NCBI GenBank assembly: GCA_019911785.1
Contig: JAIOJM010000224.1
Location: 1-21,607 of the forward strand
Source of the DNA: Sulfuricella sp.
GTDB lineage: Bacteria > Pseudomonadota > Gammaproteobacteria > Burkholderiales > Sulfuricellaceae
Length of the DNA: 21,607 bases
Direction of reading: 5' to 3'
The position numbers and the translations under genes are program-made. The notes under the pieces were generated by a model. It saw nothing but the letters and a program-made list of their open reading frames with translations. It was not told the origin of the DNA and searched no databases. Numbering within the stretch: position 1 is the first letter of the stretch; every line of letters begins with the position of its first letter. Below, one piece after another: positions 8,411 to 19,005 of this stretch.

Positions 8411-9073
8411 CTACTCATGATGGCCGGATGAATCCGGCCCTGCAACGCGGTGGCGCAGGTAACCGAGAATTCCCGGCAGGATCGACAGCAAGACAATGCC
8501 GAAGATCACCAGCGTCAGGTTCTGCTTGATGAACGGAATGTTGCCGAAGAAGTAGCCGGCCAGCACCAGCGAGCCCACCCAGACCGCCCCGCCCGCCAGG
8601 CTGTAAGGCAGGAAACGGCGGTAATCCATGCGGCCGATGCCGGCGACGAAGGGAGCGAAGGTGCGGATAATGGGGAAAAAGCGCGCCAGGATGATGGCCT
8701 TACCGCCGTGTTTTTCGTAAAAGCGGTGGGTCAGTTCAAGATGTTTGGGGTTGAGCAGGCGCGAACGCTCCCTGCTGAACACTTTCGGCCCGACATAGCG
8801 GCCGATCCAGTAATTGGTGTTGTCACCCAGGAACGAGGCGGCAATCAGCAGGCTGGCCAGCACCTGAAGTTCCATCGCCCCGGTCGCGGTCAGTGCGCCG
8901 GCAACAAACAGCAGGGAATCGCCCGGCAGGAAGGGCGTCACCACCAGGCCGGTTTCGCAGAAAATAATCAGGAACAGAATCAGGTAAACCCAGGAGCCGT
9001 GCTCCTGCACCAGCAACAGCAGGTGCTTGTCGAGGTGCAGGACGAGGTCGATGAAAGCGGTCAGAAGCTCCAT
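8411..9073 (-). CDS. DedA family (VTT domain) inner-membrane protein
   Basis: A 220-residue multi-helix protein of the DedA/SNARE-associated (VTT) family, whose members act in membrane lipid homeostasis, some as undecaprenyl-phosphate or phospholipid flippases. The family core is visible: FCETGLVVTPFLPGDSLLFVAG (about 46-67; the conserved E and FLPGDS motif), GDNTNYWIGRYVG (about 89-101), and the FARFFPIIRTFAPFVAGIGRM re-entrant loop (about 142-161; R-x3-P-x2-R-x3-P). The ATG at 9071-9073 shares one nucleotide with the secF stop (TGATG), so translation is probably coupled to secF. This secF-dedA linkage suggests co-transcription with the Sec genes. Paralogues are common, so no specific gene symbol is given. 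Confidence 0.92.
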   Translation of the reverse strand: MELLTAFIDLVLHLDKHLLLLVQEHGSWVYLILFLIIFCETGLVVTPFLPGDSLLFVAGALTATGAMELQVLASLLIAASFLGDNTNYWIGRYVGPKVFSRERSRLLNPKHLELTHRFYEKHGGKAIILARFFPIIRTFAPFVAGIGRMDYRRFLPYSLAGGAVWVGSLVLAGYFFGNIPFIKQNLTLVIFGIVLLSILPGILGYLRHRVAGPDSSGHHE

Positions 9074-10014
9074 CAGGGCAGTGCTTCCGCCTCTTCGCCT
9101 TCCTTCTTCTCGGGCTTGAGGAAATCCTCGCGCGACACGCCCAGCCACATCACGATCGGGCTGGCCACCAGCACCGAGGAATAGATGCCGAAGACGATGC
9201 CGATGGTCAGCGCCAGGGCGAAGTAGTACAGCGCCTCGCCGCCGAAGAACAGCATCGACAGCACCATCAGCTCGGTCATGGTGTGGGTGATGATGGTGCG
9301 CGACATGGTGCGGGTGATGGCGTTGTCGATCACCTCGGCCACCGATGCCTTGCGCATCTTGCGGAAATTTTCGCGCACCCGGTCGAACACCACCACGGAT
9401 TCGTTGACCGAATAGCCGAGTACGGCCAGGATGCCGGCCAGCACGGTGAGGGAGAATTCCCACTGGAAGAAGGCGAAGAAGCCGAGAATGATCACCACGT
9501 CATGCATGTTGGCGATGATCGCCGCCACCGAGAAGCGCCATTCGAAACGAACTGCGAGGTAGGCCATGATGCCGAGGGAGACCACCAGCAACGCGAGCGC
9601 GCCGTTCTCGTACAATTCCTTGCCTACCTGCGGACCAACGAACTCGACGCGCTTCAGCGTGACGGAACTGTCTGCACCATGCAGCGCCTGGAACACCTGC
9701 TCGGAAAGCTTGGCGGTACTAAGCTCGGGCTTGAGCGGCAGACGGATCATGACGTCGCGCGCGGTACCGAAATTCTGCACCGCTGCATCATGCATGCCGA
9801 TTTTGGTCAGGGTATCGCGGATCTTGGGAACATCAGCCTGCTGGCTGTAGCTCACCTCCATCACCGTGCCGCCGGTGAAGTCCACGCCCAGGTTAAGACC
9901 CTTCAGCCCCAGCGCAGCTACCGCCGCGATGAACGTCACCAGCGAGATAAAGGTCGTCACCCGCGCATAGCTCATGAACGGGATGTCGCGTTTGATATGG
10001 AAAAATTCCAGCAT
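9073..10014 (-). CDS. secF: Protein translocase subunit SecF
   Basis: SecF pairs with SecD and YajC next to SecYEG and uses the proton motive force to help complete protein export across the inner membrane. The protein is 313 residues (E. coli 323) with six predicted helices. It starts MLEFFHIKRDIPFMS, followed by helix 1 and the GVDFTGGTVMEVSY motif; the C-terminal half has GYSVNESVVVFDRVREN and AITRTMSRTI, conserved in SecF. The ATG at 10012-10014 is preceded by AAGGA with 7 nt spacing; an earlier in-frame ATG (10047) sits upstream of that site and is rejected. Upstream secD is separated by a G-rich hairpin repeat. The unusual feature is that the 159-bp secD-secF gap is mostly repeat, where these genes are often nearly contiguous. 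Confidence 0.97.
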   Translation of the reverse strand: MLEFFHIKRDIPFMSYARVTTFISLVTFIAAVAALGLKGLNLGVDFTGGTVMEVSYSQQADVPKIRDTLTKIGMHDAAVQNFGTARDVMIRLPLKPELSTAKLSEQVFQALHGADSSVTLKRVEFVGPQVGKELYENGALALLVVSLGIMAYLAVRFEWRFSVAAIIANMHDVVIILGFFAFFQWEFSLTVLAGILAVLGYSVNESVVVFDRVRENFRKMRKASVAEVIDNAITRTMSRTIITHTMTELMVLSMLFFGGEALYYFALALTIGIVFGIYSSVLVASPIVMWLGVSREDFLKPEKKEGEEAEALP

Positions 10015-10048
10015 GTTTATATCCTTGAAAATCCCGACTACATACATT

Positions 10049-10150
10049 CCCTCCCCCTCTTAGGGGGAGGGTTAGGGTGGGGGTGGGATGTTTCTCGTGA
10101 GAGTTGGCATCTGAACCCCCATCCTAACCTTCCCCCTGGAAGGGGGAAGG
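10049..10150. repeat. G-rich nested hairpin repeat between secD and secF
   Basis: Two perfect 9-bp hairpins, CCCTCCCCC/GGGGGAGGG (10049-10071) and CCTTCCCCC/GGGGGAAGG (10128-10150), are themselves arranged as inverted copies: the inner flanks GGTTAGGGTGGGGGT and, in complement, GGTTAGGATGGGGGTT also match. About 30 nt of core lies between. Plus strand 10063-10087 has five G-runs of 3-5 with loops of 1-3 nt, a strong quadruplex pattern on the template strand for secDF. Same broad type as the repeat inside xseB. Confidence 0.85.
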
Positions 10151-10173
10151 AACAATGGTAAAAGGCACTTATA

Positions 10174-11991
10174 TTAAATCGAAACCCTCTCCAGCCTGGC
10201 CTTGCGTCCGTAGCTCAGGTTGACCATGCCGCGCGACACCACGACGGCGCTGAACATCGAAGTCATGATACCGAGGCACAGCACCACTGCAAATCCGCGT
10301 ACCGGGCCGGAACCCAGCCAGAACAGCGCCACGCCGGCGATCAAGGTGGTGATATTGGAATCGAGAATGGTGGCAAATGCCCGCTCGTAGCCGGCATGGA
10401 TCGCGGCCTGCGGCGAGGAGCCATTTCTGAGTTCCTCGCGGATGCGTTCGTTGATCAGCACATTGGCGTCGATTGCCATACCCACCGTCAGGGCAATACC
10501 CGCCATGCCGGGCAGGGTCAGCGTAGCCTGCAGCAGCGAAAGAATCGCCACCAGCAGCAACACGTTGACGGCCAGCGCCGCCGTCGAGATCAGGCCGAAA
10601 AAGCGGTAATAGAACATCATGAAGATCGAAATAGCGACAAAACCGTAGATGTTGGAATTGAAGCCCTTGGCGATGTTCTCCGCGCCCATGCTCGGGCCGA
10701 CGGTGCGCTCCTCGATGATATCCATCGGCGCGGCAAGAGCGCCGGCGCGCAGCAGCAGCGCAACGTCGCTGGCTTCCATGGTAGTCATTTGGCCAGAAAT
10801 CTGTACCCGGCCGCCGCCGATTTCCTCGCGGATCACCGGCGCGGTGATCACTTCGCCCTTGCCCTTCTCGATCAGCAGGATCGCCATGCGCTTGCCCACG
10901 TTATCGCGTGTCAGCTGCTTGAAGATGCGCGCGCCGCGGCCATCCAGGTTGATATGCACGGCGGGTTCGCCGCTTTGCCCTTCGAAGCCGGGTTGCGCGT
11001 CGCTGATGTAATCGCCGGTCAGCACCACGCCCTTCTTCACCAGTAACGGCAGACCCTTGCGCTCGGTATAAAGCTCGCTGCCGAAGGGAATCTGGCCGCT
11101 CTGCACCGCGGCCGTCACGTCATGCTCCTCGTCCACCATGCGGATTTCCAGGGTGGCGGTGCGACCGAGAATGTCCTTGGCCTTGGCGGTATCCTGCACG
11201 CCGGGCAACTGCACCACGACGCGGTCTATGCCCTGCTGCTGGATGATCGGCTCGGCCACGCCGAGTTCGTTGATGCGGTTGCGCAGGGTGGTGATGTTCT
11301 GCTGCAGGGCGAATTCCTGGATGCGCTTCTGCGCCTCCAGCTTGAGAGTGGCAACCAGCTTGAAGTCGGCGCCCTCGTCAACTTCCTTCAGCAACAGGTC
11401 CGGCGAGGTTTTTTGCAGTTCTTCCAGCGCCTTCTTGCGCGATTCGGCATCGCGGAACTTGATCTCCACCGCCTGGTCTTGCCGGGAAATCCCGGTATAG
11501 GCGATTTTTTTCTCGCGCAGGCTGGTGCGGATATCGCCGTTATAACGGTCGAGCGCCTTGGTGATCGCGCCCTTCATGTCCACTTGGAGCAGGAAGTGCA
11601 CCCCGCCGCGCAAGTCCAGGCCGAGGTACATCGGCAGCGCGCCCAGGTTGGAAAGCCACTTGGGCGAGCTCGACAGCAGATTCAGCGCCACCACGAAGTT
11701 TTCCCCGAGATTTGACTGGAGCAGGTCCTTGGCCTTGATCTGAGTGTCGGCATCGCCAAAGCGCACCTTCACGCCGGAGGCGTCGAACGCAATACCTTGG
11801 TAGGCGAGGTTGTTCTTCTTCAGCACCTCCTCGACCTGCTTCATCAGCCCCGAGTCCACCTTGGTCATGCCGCGCATCGGCGAAACCTGGACCGCAGGCG
11901 ATTCACCGAAGAAATTGGGCAGTGTGTAAATCAGGCCGAACAGCATCGCCACGGCGATGACAAGATATTTCCACAGGGGGTAACGATTCAT
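10174..11991 (-). CDS. secD: Protein translocase subunit SecD
   Basis: SecD is the larger partner of SecF; its periplasmic domains bind emerging protein and the complex is driven by the proton gradient. The protein is 605 residues (E. coli 615). The first helix is near residues 7-26 (WKYLVIAVAMLFGLIYTLPNFF), followed by the large periplasmic region with LGLDLRGGVHFLLQVD (about 123-138), LRNRINELGVAEPIIQQQG, and NLDGRGARIFKQLT. The C-terminal five-helix domain has GMAGIALTVGMAIDANVLINERIREEL (the conserved GMAIDANVLI with its functional Asp). The ATG at 11989-11991 is 11 nt from the edge of a fold-back element, leaving only a weak ACGGAA as ribosome-binding site. Part of the tgt-yajC-secD-secF-dedA row. 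Confidence 0.98.
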   Translation of the reverse strand: MNRYPLWKYLVIAVAMLFGLIYTLPNFFGESPAVQVSPMRGMTKVDSGLMKQVEEVLKKNNLAYQGIAFDASGVKVRFGDADTQIKAKDLLQSNLGENFVVALNLLSSSPKWLSNLGALPMYLGLDLRGGVHFLLQVDMKGAITKALDRYNGDIRTSLREKKIAYTGISRQDQAVEIKFRDAESRKKALEELQKTSPDLLLKEVDEGADFKLVATLKLEAQKRIQEFALQQNITTLRNRINELGVAEPIIQQQGIDRVVVQLPGVQDTAKAKDILGRTATLEIRMVDEEHDVTAAVQSGQIPFGSELYTERKGLPLLVKKGVVLTGDYISDAQPGFEGQSGEPAVHINLDGRGARIFKQLTRDNVGKRMAILLIEKGKGEVITAPVIREEIGGGRVQISGQMTTMEASDVALLLRAGALAAPMDIIEERTVGPSMGAENIAKGFNSNIYGFVAISIFMMFYYRFFGLISTAALAVNVLLLVAILSLLQATLTLPGMAGIALTVGMAIDANVLINERIREELRNGSSPQAAIHAGYERAFATILDSNITTLIAGVALFWLGSGPVRGFAVVLCLGIMTSMFSAVVVSRGMVNLSYGRKARLERVSI

Positions 11992-12002
11992 GAGTAAATT
12001 CC

Positions 12003-12099
12003 GTGAGGGGTGAGGGGTGAGAGGTGAGGAGTAAAGTCAAAAGCAACACCGTCGCCGGTATTACTCCTAACTCCTAACTCCTAACTCCTCACTCGCAAC
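12003..12099. repeat. Fold-back element 7 (GTGAGGG/GGAGTTA family) between yajC and secD
   Basis: The left arm (12003-12035) is about four tandem 7-bp units (GTGAGGG, GTGAGGG, GTGAGAG, GTGAGGA) ending GTAAAG. The right arm (12060-12099) in reverse complement is GTGAGGA followed by three GTTAGGA units and GTAAT. The arms pair imperfectly around a core of about 24 nt. It abuts the yajC stop codon (12100) with no gap and ends 11 nt before the secD start, so nearly the whole spacer is the element. Confidence 0.85.
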
Positions 12100-12426
12100 T
12101 TAAATTTCCTTGATCGTGCCCTTCGGCAGCAGGGTCGTGATCGCCGACTTTTGCACATGGATCACCACATTCGGGGCGACTTCCAGGCCAACGTAGGCCG
12201 CGCCCACCTTCGCCACCTTGCCCAGTTCGCCGCCGGCGGTGACCACTTCGTCACCCTTTTGCAGCGACTCGATCATGTTCTTCTGTTCCTTGGCGCGCTT
12301 CATCTGCGGGCGGATCATCATGAAGTAGAACAACGCGAAAATTACGATCAGGGGCAGGAACTGTTGCAGGCTGCCCATCATGTCCGCCGGTGCGGCATCG
12401 GCAGCATAAGCCATATTAATCAACAT
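12100..12426 (-). CDS. yajC: Preprotein translocase accessory subunit YajC
   Basis: A 108-residue single-span inner-membrane protein that associates with SecDF. The helix at about residues 21-41 (QQFLPLIVIFALFYFMMIRPQ) with the following RPQMKRAKEQKNMIESLQKGDEVVTAGG is the YajC signature. The ATG at 12424-12426 has GGAGA with 6 nt spacing; a second ATG at codon 5 is less well placed. The order tgt, yajC, secD, secF on one strand is the classic proteobacterial arrangement. Confidence 0.97.
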   Translation of the reverse strand: MLINMAYAADAAPADMMGSLQQFLPLIVIFALFYFMMIRPQMKRAKEQKNMIESLQKGDEVVTAGGELGKVAKVGAAYVGLEVAPNVVIHVQKSAITTLLPKGTIKEI

Positions 12427-12466
12427 ATTGATTCTCCATTATCAGAAAACTGAACGGGGCATTTTA

Positions 12467-14595
<2,129 letters not shown>

Positions 14596-14605
14596 ACGAA
14601 GAAAC

Positions 14606-14634
14606 TTGCCGGGAAAATGTTTTTAGTTGATAAT
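14606..14634 (+). promoter_or_regulatory. Predicted tRNA-Leu promoter
   Basis: TTGCCG (14606-14611) and GATAAT (14629-14634) are separated by exactly 17 nt, matching sigma-70 -35 and -10 boxes at 4/6 and 5/6 positions. The GC-rich stretch TTCGCGAC follows as a possible discriminator, which is typical for stringently controlled stable-RNA promoters. Transcription would start near 14641, about 12 nt before the mature tRNA. Confidence 0.6.
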
Positions 14635-14652
14635 TCGCGACTTCCAGACAAG

Positions 14653-14739
14653 GCCGGGATGGCGGAACTGGTAGACGCACGGGACTCAAAATCCCGCGCT
14701 AGCAATAGCGTGCCGGTTCGATTCCGGCTCCCGGCACCA
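14653..14739 (+). tRNA. tRNA-Leu, anticodon CAA
   Basis: An 87-nt type II tRNA with the CCA end encoded. The acceptor stem GCCGGGA (14653-14659) pairs with TCCCGGC (14729-14735), followed by ACCA. The anticodon loop CTCAAAA gives anticodon CAA (14687-14689), reading UUG. There is a long variable arm (GCGCTAGCAATAGCGT region) and a T arm CCGG-TTCGATT-CCGG. The D arm GCGGAACTGGTAGACGC is typical of leucine tRNAs. It is divergent from queA. Confidence 0.97.
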
Positions 14740-14849
14740 CACGTACATGCGGGTTTCCGCTGCCTCGCAGGACTTCTCCCGCACAACGATGCTCAACTTC
14801 CGTTCAGGCGTGCGTGGGCGCATCGAGCGCTTACGATACATCAGCGCCA

Positions 14850-15203
14850 TCAGGCGGCTTTTTTGAGATCGACCTTGATATCTATTTCATCGAACGGCGC
14901 AATAAGCTTTCCGTTGTCGCGTTCAAGCAGTCCCAGCCCTTCCAGCGCTTTAACATCGGTATGGACATTCTTGTAGTTCCGTCCAATCTCCTTGGCTAGT
15001 TGGTGCATGTTGAGACCTTCGTGCTGCGCGACGTAGCGCAATAGCTCCAGCCGCTTGTCGGTAATGGCGGCAAACAATTCAGAAGGGGAACCAAAACCGA
15101 TGGACGGAGTAATGCTCTCGCCCTGTTCGGCCTTCTGCCAGATGGCAGCAAAGTCTCGAACTGCTTGCTCCGGCGTAGTAATGATAATTTCTACCTTATT
15201 CAT
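14850..15203 (-). CDS. HVO_A0114-like winged-helix protein, probable antitoxin
   Basis: A 117-residue protein. The C-terminal half is a winged helix: TDKRLELLRYVAQHEGLNMHQLAKEIGRNYKNVHTDVKALEGLGLLERDNGKLIAPFDEID, where LAKEIGRNYKNVHTDVKAL is the helix-turn-helix. This matches the HVO_A0114 family of putative DNA-binding proteins, commonly paired with TumE-type genes. The N-terminal part (MNKVEIIITTPEQAV) may contact the partner. The ATG (15201-15203) overlaps the upstream gene's stop by four nt (ATGA), with GGAGGT 7 nt before it inside that gene. The pair is visibly lower in GC than the flanking housekeeping genes, suggesting transfer. As antitoxin it would neutralise the partner and could repress the pair's promoter; both are inferred from family and context. 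Confidence 0.75.
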   Translation of the reverse strand: MNKVEIIITTPEQAVRDFAAIWQKAEQGESITPSIGFGSPSELFAAITDKRLELLRYVAQHEGLNMHQLAKEIGRNYKNVHTDVKALEGLGLLERDNGKLIAPFDEIDIKVDLKKAA

Positions 15204-15493
15204 TCTTCCCACCTCCAGCCCGCCAAGCGGACGCAGTCATTCTTAAAATCCTCGATCAGCTCAGGCAGGCTCACAAAAAGATAAACATCTTCTTTCTCGC
15301 CATAGTGCCGGTGGTCACCCTTGCCGGTCTCATTGTCGTAGCGAACAACACACTTACCCAAGTGGCCGCAGTAGAGGCGGTATTTGAGGCCATGCGGCCT
15401 ATCCGAAGTAACTTTGGGTAATGCCCATACAACCATCTCAATATGAATGTCGCCCTGCTTTAATATCCGGCGAAAAAGTTGGGCCGCTTTCAT
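15200..15493 (-). CDS. TumE-like (DUF6516) probable toxin
   Basis: A 97-residue protein. It shows the family pattern: an N-terminal KAAQLFRRILKQGD, IHIEMVVWALPKV (about 16-28), HGLKYRLYCGH, and the polar stretch VVRYDNETGKGDHRHYG (about 49-65), ending in a short C-terminal helix FVSLPELIEDFKNDCVRL. TumE-type proteins are toxins in toxin-first operons with a winged-helix antitoxin, which is the arrangement here. The biochemical activity is not visible; the DNE...KGDHRH cluster is the likely functional site by conservation. The start at 15491-15493 agrees with the family; no Shine-Dalgarno is seen. The alternative is a harmless paralogue, but the 4-nt overlap with the HTH gene supports a toxin-antitoxin pair. 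Confidence 0.72.
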   Translation of the reverse strand: MKAAQLFRRILKQGDIHIEMVVWALPKVTSDRPHGLKYRLYCGHLGKCVVRYDNETGKGDHRHYGEKEDVYLFVSLPELIEDFKNDCVRLAGWRWEE

Positions 15494-15501
15494 TGTGGTT
15501 C

Positions 15502-15507
15502 AATATA
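15502..15507 (-). promoter_or_regulatory. Possible extended -10 promoter of the toxin gene
   Basis: On the minus strand TATATT is preceded by TGG, an extended -10 pattern, and ends 8 nt before the toxin ATG. No good -35 is seen. If used, transcription would start at or next to the start codon, giving a leaderless mRNA, in agreement with the lack of a ribosome-binding site. Confidence 0.35.
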
Positions 15508-15554
15508 CCATAATTTGCAGGGTTTTGTGGCCGGTGATCACGGCCACTTCCACA

Positions 15555-15585
15555 CAAACAAAGGGCAGCCTCAGCTGCCCTTTCG
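15555..15585 (-). terminator. Rho-independent terminator after panD
   Basis: A perfect 10-bp stem, AAAGGGCAGC (15560-15569) and GCTGCCCTTT (15574-15583), with a 4-nt loop, 22 bp beyond the panD stop. In the panD direction it is followed by GTTTGTGTG, a modest T-rich tail. It separates the pan genes from the toxin-antitoxin pair. Confidence 0.8.
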
Positions 15586-15604
15586 TATTTCTGCCCGGCG
15601 CCGG

Positions 15605-15985
15605 TTATGCCGCCTGCACCGGAATCTGCCGCCGCTTGTCGACGATGCGGTTGTTCGCATCCACATACACCAGCTCGGGCTGGAATTTCTGCAGTTCCAG
15701 TTCGTTGTACATGGCATAGGTGGCAATGATGACGAGGTCGCCGGGATTCGCCTTGTGCGCCGCAGCGCCGTTCACGGAAATAATGCCCGAACCGCGCTGC
15801 GCCTTGATGGCATAAGTAGTGAAACGCTCGCCATTGCTCACGTTGTAAATGTCGATCTGCTGGTATTCGCGGATGTCCGCGGCTTCCAGCAAATTTTCGT
15901 CAATCGCGCACGAACCTTCATAATGCAGTTCGGAATGCGTGACGGTGACACGGTGCAGCTTGGATTTGAGCATCAATCTTTGCAT
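15605..15985 (-). CDS. panD: Aspartate 1-decarboxylase (pro-enzyme)
   Basis: PanD makes beta-alanine from aspartate for pantothenate. It is made as an inactive pro-protein that cleaves itself at Gly24-Ser25 to form the pyruvoyl group; YEGSC (22-26) is seen here. Other family residues: Lys9 and His11 in [17 protein letters not shown], the [14 protein letters not shown] segment (about 64-77), which contains Asn72, and LVIIATYA (about 84-91). The length of 126 agrees with E. coli PanD. The start ATG is at 15983-15985 (MQRLMLKSK). It follows panC at 39 bp and probably has its own promoter within the end of panC; beta-alanine is then joined by PanC. Confidence 0.97.
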   Translation of the reverse strand: MQRLMLKSKLHRVTVTHSELHYEGSCAIDENLLEAADIREYQQIDIYNVSNGERFTTYAIKAQRGSGIISVNGAAAHKANPGDLVIIATYAMYNELELQKFQPELVYVDANNRIVDKRRQIPVQAA

Positions 15986-16023
15986 TGTGACTCACTCAAC
16001 GAGTGGGGAACAAAAGGACGCGT

Positions 16024-17046
<1,023 letters not shown>

Positions 17047-17048
17047 AA

Positions 17049-17840
17049 TCAAAAACAATGCTCAGCTGCCGGGAACTCGCCGCTCTTCACCGCCTTGACG
17101 TATCGCTCGACAGCGGCCTGAATGCCGTCGGCACCGGTCAAAAAATTCCTGGCGAATTTCGGCGGCTTGCCGGGGTAAATACCGAGCAGGTCATACAGCA
17201 CCAGTACCTGGCCGGAGCAATCCGGGCCGGCGCCGATGCCGATGGTGGGAATCGCCAGCTGCTGCGTCACCTGCCGTGCCAGCGCCGCCGGGATCGCTTC
17301 CAGCACCAGCAGGCCGGCGCCGGCTTGTTGTAGCGCAAGCGCATCCTCGATCAGCTTCTGCGCCGCCGCGTCGCCTTTGCCCTGCACTTTGTAGCCGCCG
17401 AGCTGGTGCACGGACTGGGGCGTGAGACCGACGTGGCCGCAAACCGGAATCCCGCGCTCAACCAGGAAGGCCACCGTTTTCGTCATCACCGCGCCACCTT
17501 CCAGCTTGACCATCTGCGCGCCCGCTGCCATCAGTTTCGCGGCATTGCGCATGGCCTGGGCCGGGCCTTGCTGATAGCTGCCGAAGGGCATGTCGGCGAG
17601 GATAAAGGCTTGCTTCGCGCCGTGCGCGACGCAGCGGGTGTGGTAAACCATGTCGGCCATGCTCACCGGCAGGGTGGTTTCCTCGCCCTGCACCACCATG
17701 CCGAGCGAATCGCCGACCAGCAGCACGTCCACGCCCGCATTTTCCAGCAGGGTGGCGAAGCTCGCATCGTAGCAGGTGAGCACGGCGATTTTTTCGCCTT
17801 CACGTGCCAGCTTCTGCAAATGGCTCAAAGTGATACGCAT
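17049..17840 (-). CDS. panB: 3-methyl-2-oxobutanoate hydroxymethyltransferase
   Basis: PanB transfers a one-carbon unit from 5,10-methylene-tetrahydrofolate to ketoisovalerate to form ketopantoate, the first committed pantothenate step. The 263-residue protein (E. coli 264) starts [29 protein letters not shown]. The metal-binding Asp44 ([13 protein letters not shown]) and Asp83 ([10 protein letters not shown]) are in place, with [36 protein letters not shown] (catalytic Glu) and [22 protein letters not shown]. It starts 2 bp after the deoxynucleoside kinase stop, so the two are likely one transcript. A fold-back element follows the stop almost directly. Confidence 0.98.
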   Translation of the reverse strand: MRITLSHLQKLAREGEKIAVLTCYDASFATLLENAGVDVLLVGDSLGMVVQGEETTLPVSMADMVYHTRCVAHGAKQAFILADMPFGSYQQGPAQAMRNAAKLMAAGAQMVKLEGGAVMTKTVAFLVERGIPVCGHVGLTPQSVHQLGGYKVQGKGDAAAQKLIEDALALQQAGAGLLVLEAIPAALARQVTQQLAIPTIGIGAGPDCSGQVLVLYDLLGIYPGKPPKFARNFLTGADGIQAAVERYVKAVKSGEFPAAEHCF

Positions 17841-17842
17841 AG

Positions 17843-18481
17843 TTAGCTCGCCCGGTTGAAATATTCGCGTCCGCCGCGCATCTGGCCGATGCGCTCCAGC
17901 AGCAGCTCGAAATCCTGCGGCTGATCGGCAAAATTGAGATGTTCGCTGTTGACGATCAACAGCGGCGAAGCATCGTACTGGTAAAAATAGCGGCTGTAAC
18001 TTTCCGCCAGCCGCGCCAGGTAATCTTCCGTGATCGGCGATTCGTATGCCACGCCGCGCCGCCTGACGCGCTCGATCAGCGACTCCACCGGCGCCTGCAG
18101 GTAGATTACCAGATCGGGCGTCGGCGTCTGCGGCTGCAGATGGGCATAAATCTGCTGGTACAGGCGGTATTCCTCGTCGTTCAGGTTGAGCCTGGCGAAC
18201 AGCGCATCCTTGTCGAGCAGAAAATCGGCCACGGTGGGTTGACCGAACAATTCCATCTGCTTCAGGTCGCGCACCTGGGATGCGCGCTGGAACAGGAAAA
18301 ACAGTTGCGTCTGCAGCGCGTAGCGCGCCGCGTCCTGGTAAAACCGGGGCAGAAACGGGTTGGTATCGGCGTCCTCCAGCATCAGCCCGGCCTGAAAGCG
18401 CTCTGACAAACGCCGCGCCAGACTGGTCTTGCCGACACCGATCGGCCCCTCGACCACGATATAGCGGTATTTGTCGGGCAT
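17843..18481 (-). CDS. Deoxynucleoside kinase (dGK/dAK family)
   Basis: A 212-residue kinase of the deoxynucleoside kinase family, which phosphorylates deoxynucleosides for salvage. The P-loop GPIGVGKTS is at 12-20; [16 protein letters not shown] replaces the family's EPVDENPFL-type block; [34 protein letters not shown] and the lid-type arginines [11 protein letters not shown] follow. Which deoxynucleoside it prefers cannot be read out. The ATG at 18479-18481 overlaps the folK stop by one nucleotide (TGATG); a longer in-frame start within folK (18538) is rejected because it adds a low-complexity Gly-rich leader. The folK-kinase-panB order is conserved in betaproteobacteria. Confidence 0.9.
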   Translation of the reverse strand: MPDKYRYIVVEGPIGVGKTSLARRLSERFQAGLMLEDADTNPFLPRFYQDAARYALQTQLFFLFQRASQVRDLKQMELFGQPTVADFLLDKDALFARLNLNDEEYRLYQQIYAHLQPQTPTPDLVIYLQAPVESLIERVRRRGVAYESPITEDYLARLAESYSRYFYQYDASPLLIVNSEHLNFADQPQDFELLLERIGQMRGGREYFNRAS

Positions 18482-18990
18482 CACGGCCGGCTTCCCTCCA
18501 CCCTCTCCACCCGCTGATCTACGCATTTCTCCAGGCACACCTCCACACTGCCGTGCCCGATTATGATGCAGGACGGCGCGATTTCATGCAAAGGTTGGAG
18601 CACGAAGGCGCGTTCGTGCATGCGCGGGTGCGGCAGTGTCAGACCGTGCTCGTGGCAGGCCAGGTCGGCGTAGAGCAGGATGTCCAGATCGAGGATGCGC
18701 GGCGCATTGCGGAACTCGCGCACGCGACCGTGGCGATGCTCCATGTCGAGCAGCGCTTCGAGCAGCGCATGCGGCGCCAGGCCGGTTTCGACTTCGGCCA
18801 CGGCGTTGATGAAGTCGGGCTGGTCGGCATAACCCACCGGCGCACTGCGGTAGAGCGAGGAGCATGACAGCAGCCGGGTTTGCGGCAGATTGCCAAGCTC
18901 GGCGCAAGCCTTGAGGATCTGCGCGCCGGGGTCGGAAAGGTTGCTGCCGAGGCCGATGTAAGCGCGCTTGACGGGGTTCTTTGAAGGCAT
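18481..18990 (-). CDS. folK: 2-amino-4-hydroxy-6-hydroxymethyldihydropteridine pyrophosphokinase
   Basis: HPPK transfers pyrophosphate from ATP to 6-hydroxymethyl-dihydropterin in folate synthesis. The protein is 169 residues. It starts close to the [12 protein letters not shown] motif (10-21), followed by [21 protein letters not shown] (about 44-64) and the signature [20 protein letters not shown] (about 88-107), whose DLDILLY Asp pair binds magnesium. [15 protein letters not shown] closes the core. No ribosome-binding site is seen before the ATG at 18988-18990; the upstream edge of a fold-back element is 15 nt away. It overlaps the kinase start by one nucleotide. Folate synthesis links it to folE2 at the left end and, through methylene-tetrahydrofolate, to PanB. 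Confidence 0.96.
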   Translation of the reverse strand: MPSKNPVKRAYIGLGSNLSDPGAQILKACAELGNLPQTRLLSCSSLYRSAPVGYADQPDFINAVAEVETGLAPHALLEALLDMEHRHGRVREFRNAPRILDLDILLYADLACHEHGLTLPHPRMHERAFVLQPLHEIAPSCIIIGHGSVEVCLEKCVDQRVERVEGSRP

Positions 18991-19005
18991 GTTTAACTGA
19001 AAAAC

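Noticed and set aside
8411..8419. DedA ending in HHE as another stop supplied by a CACGAAT element
   Set aside because: The codons are CAT CAT GAG TAG, not the repeat sequence, and element 3 ends 22 nt away; the similarity to the pcnB ending is chance.
10014..10047. Longer SecF start (MYVVGIFKDIN)
   Set aside because: It lies at the edge of the G-rich repeat and upstream of the AAGGA site that serves the ATG at 10014; SecF homologues begin at MLEFF-like sequence.
14653..14850. Integrated element with attachment site at tRNA-Leu
   Set aside because: No integrase and no repeat of the tRNA 3' end on the other side of the toxin-antitoxin pair within the window.
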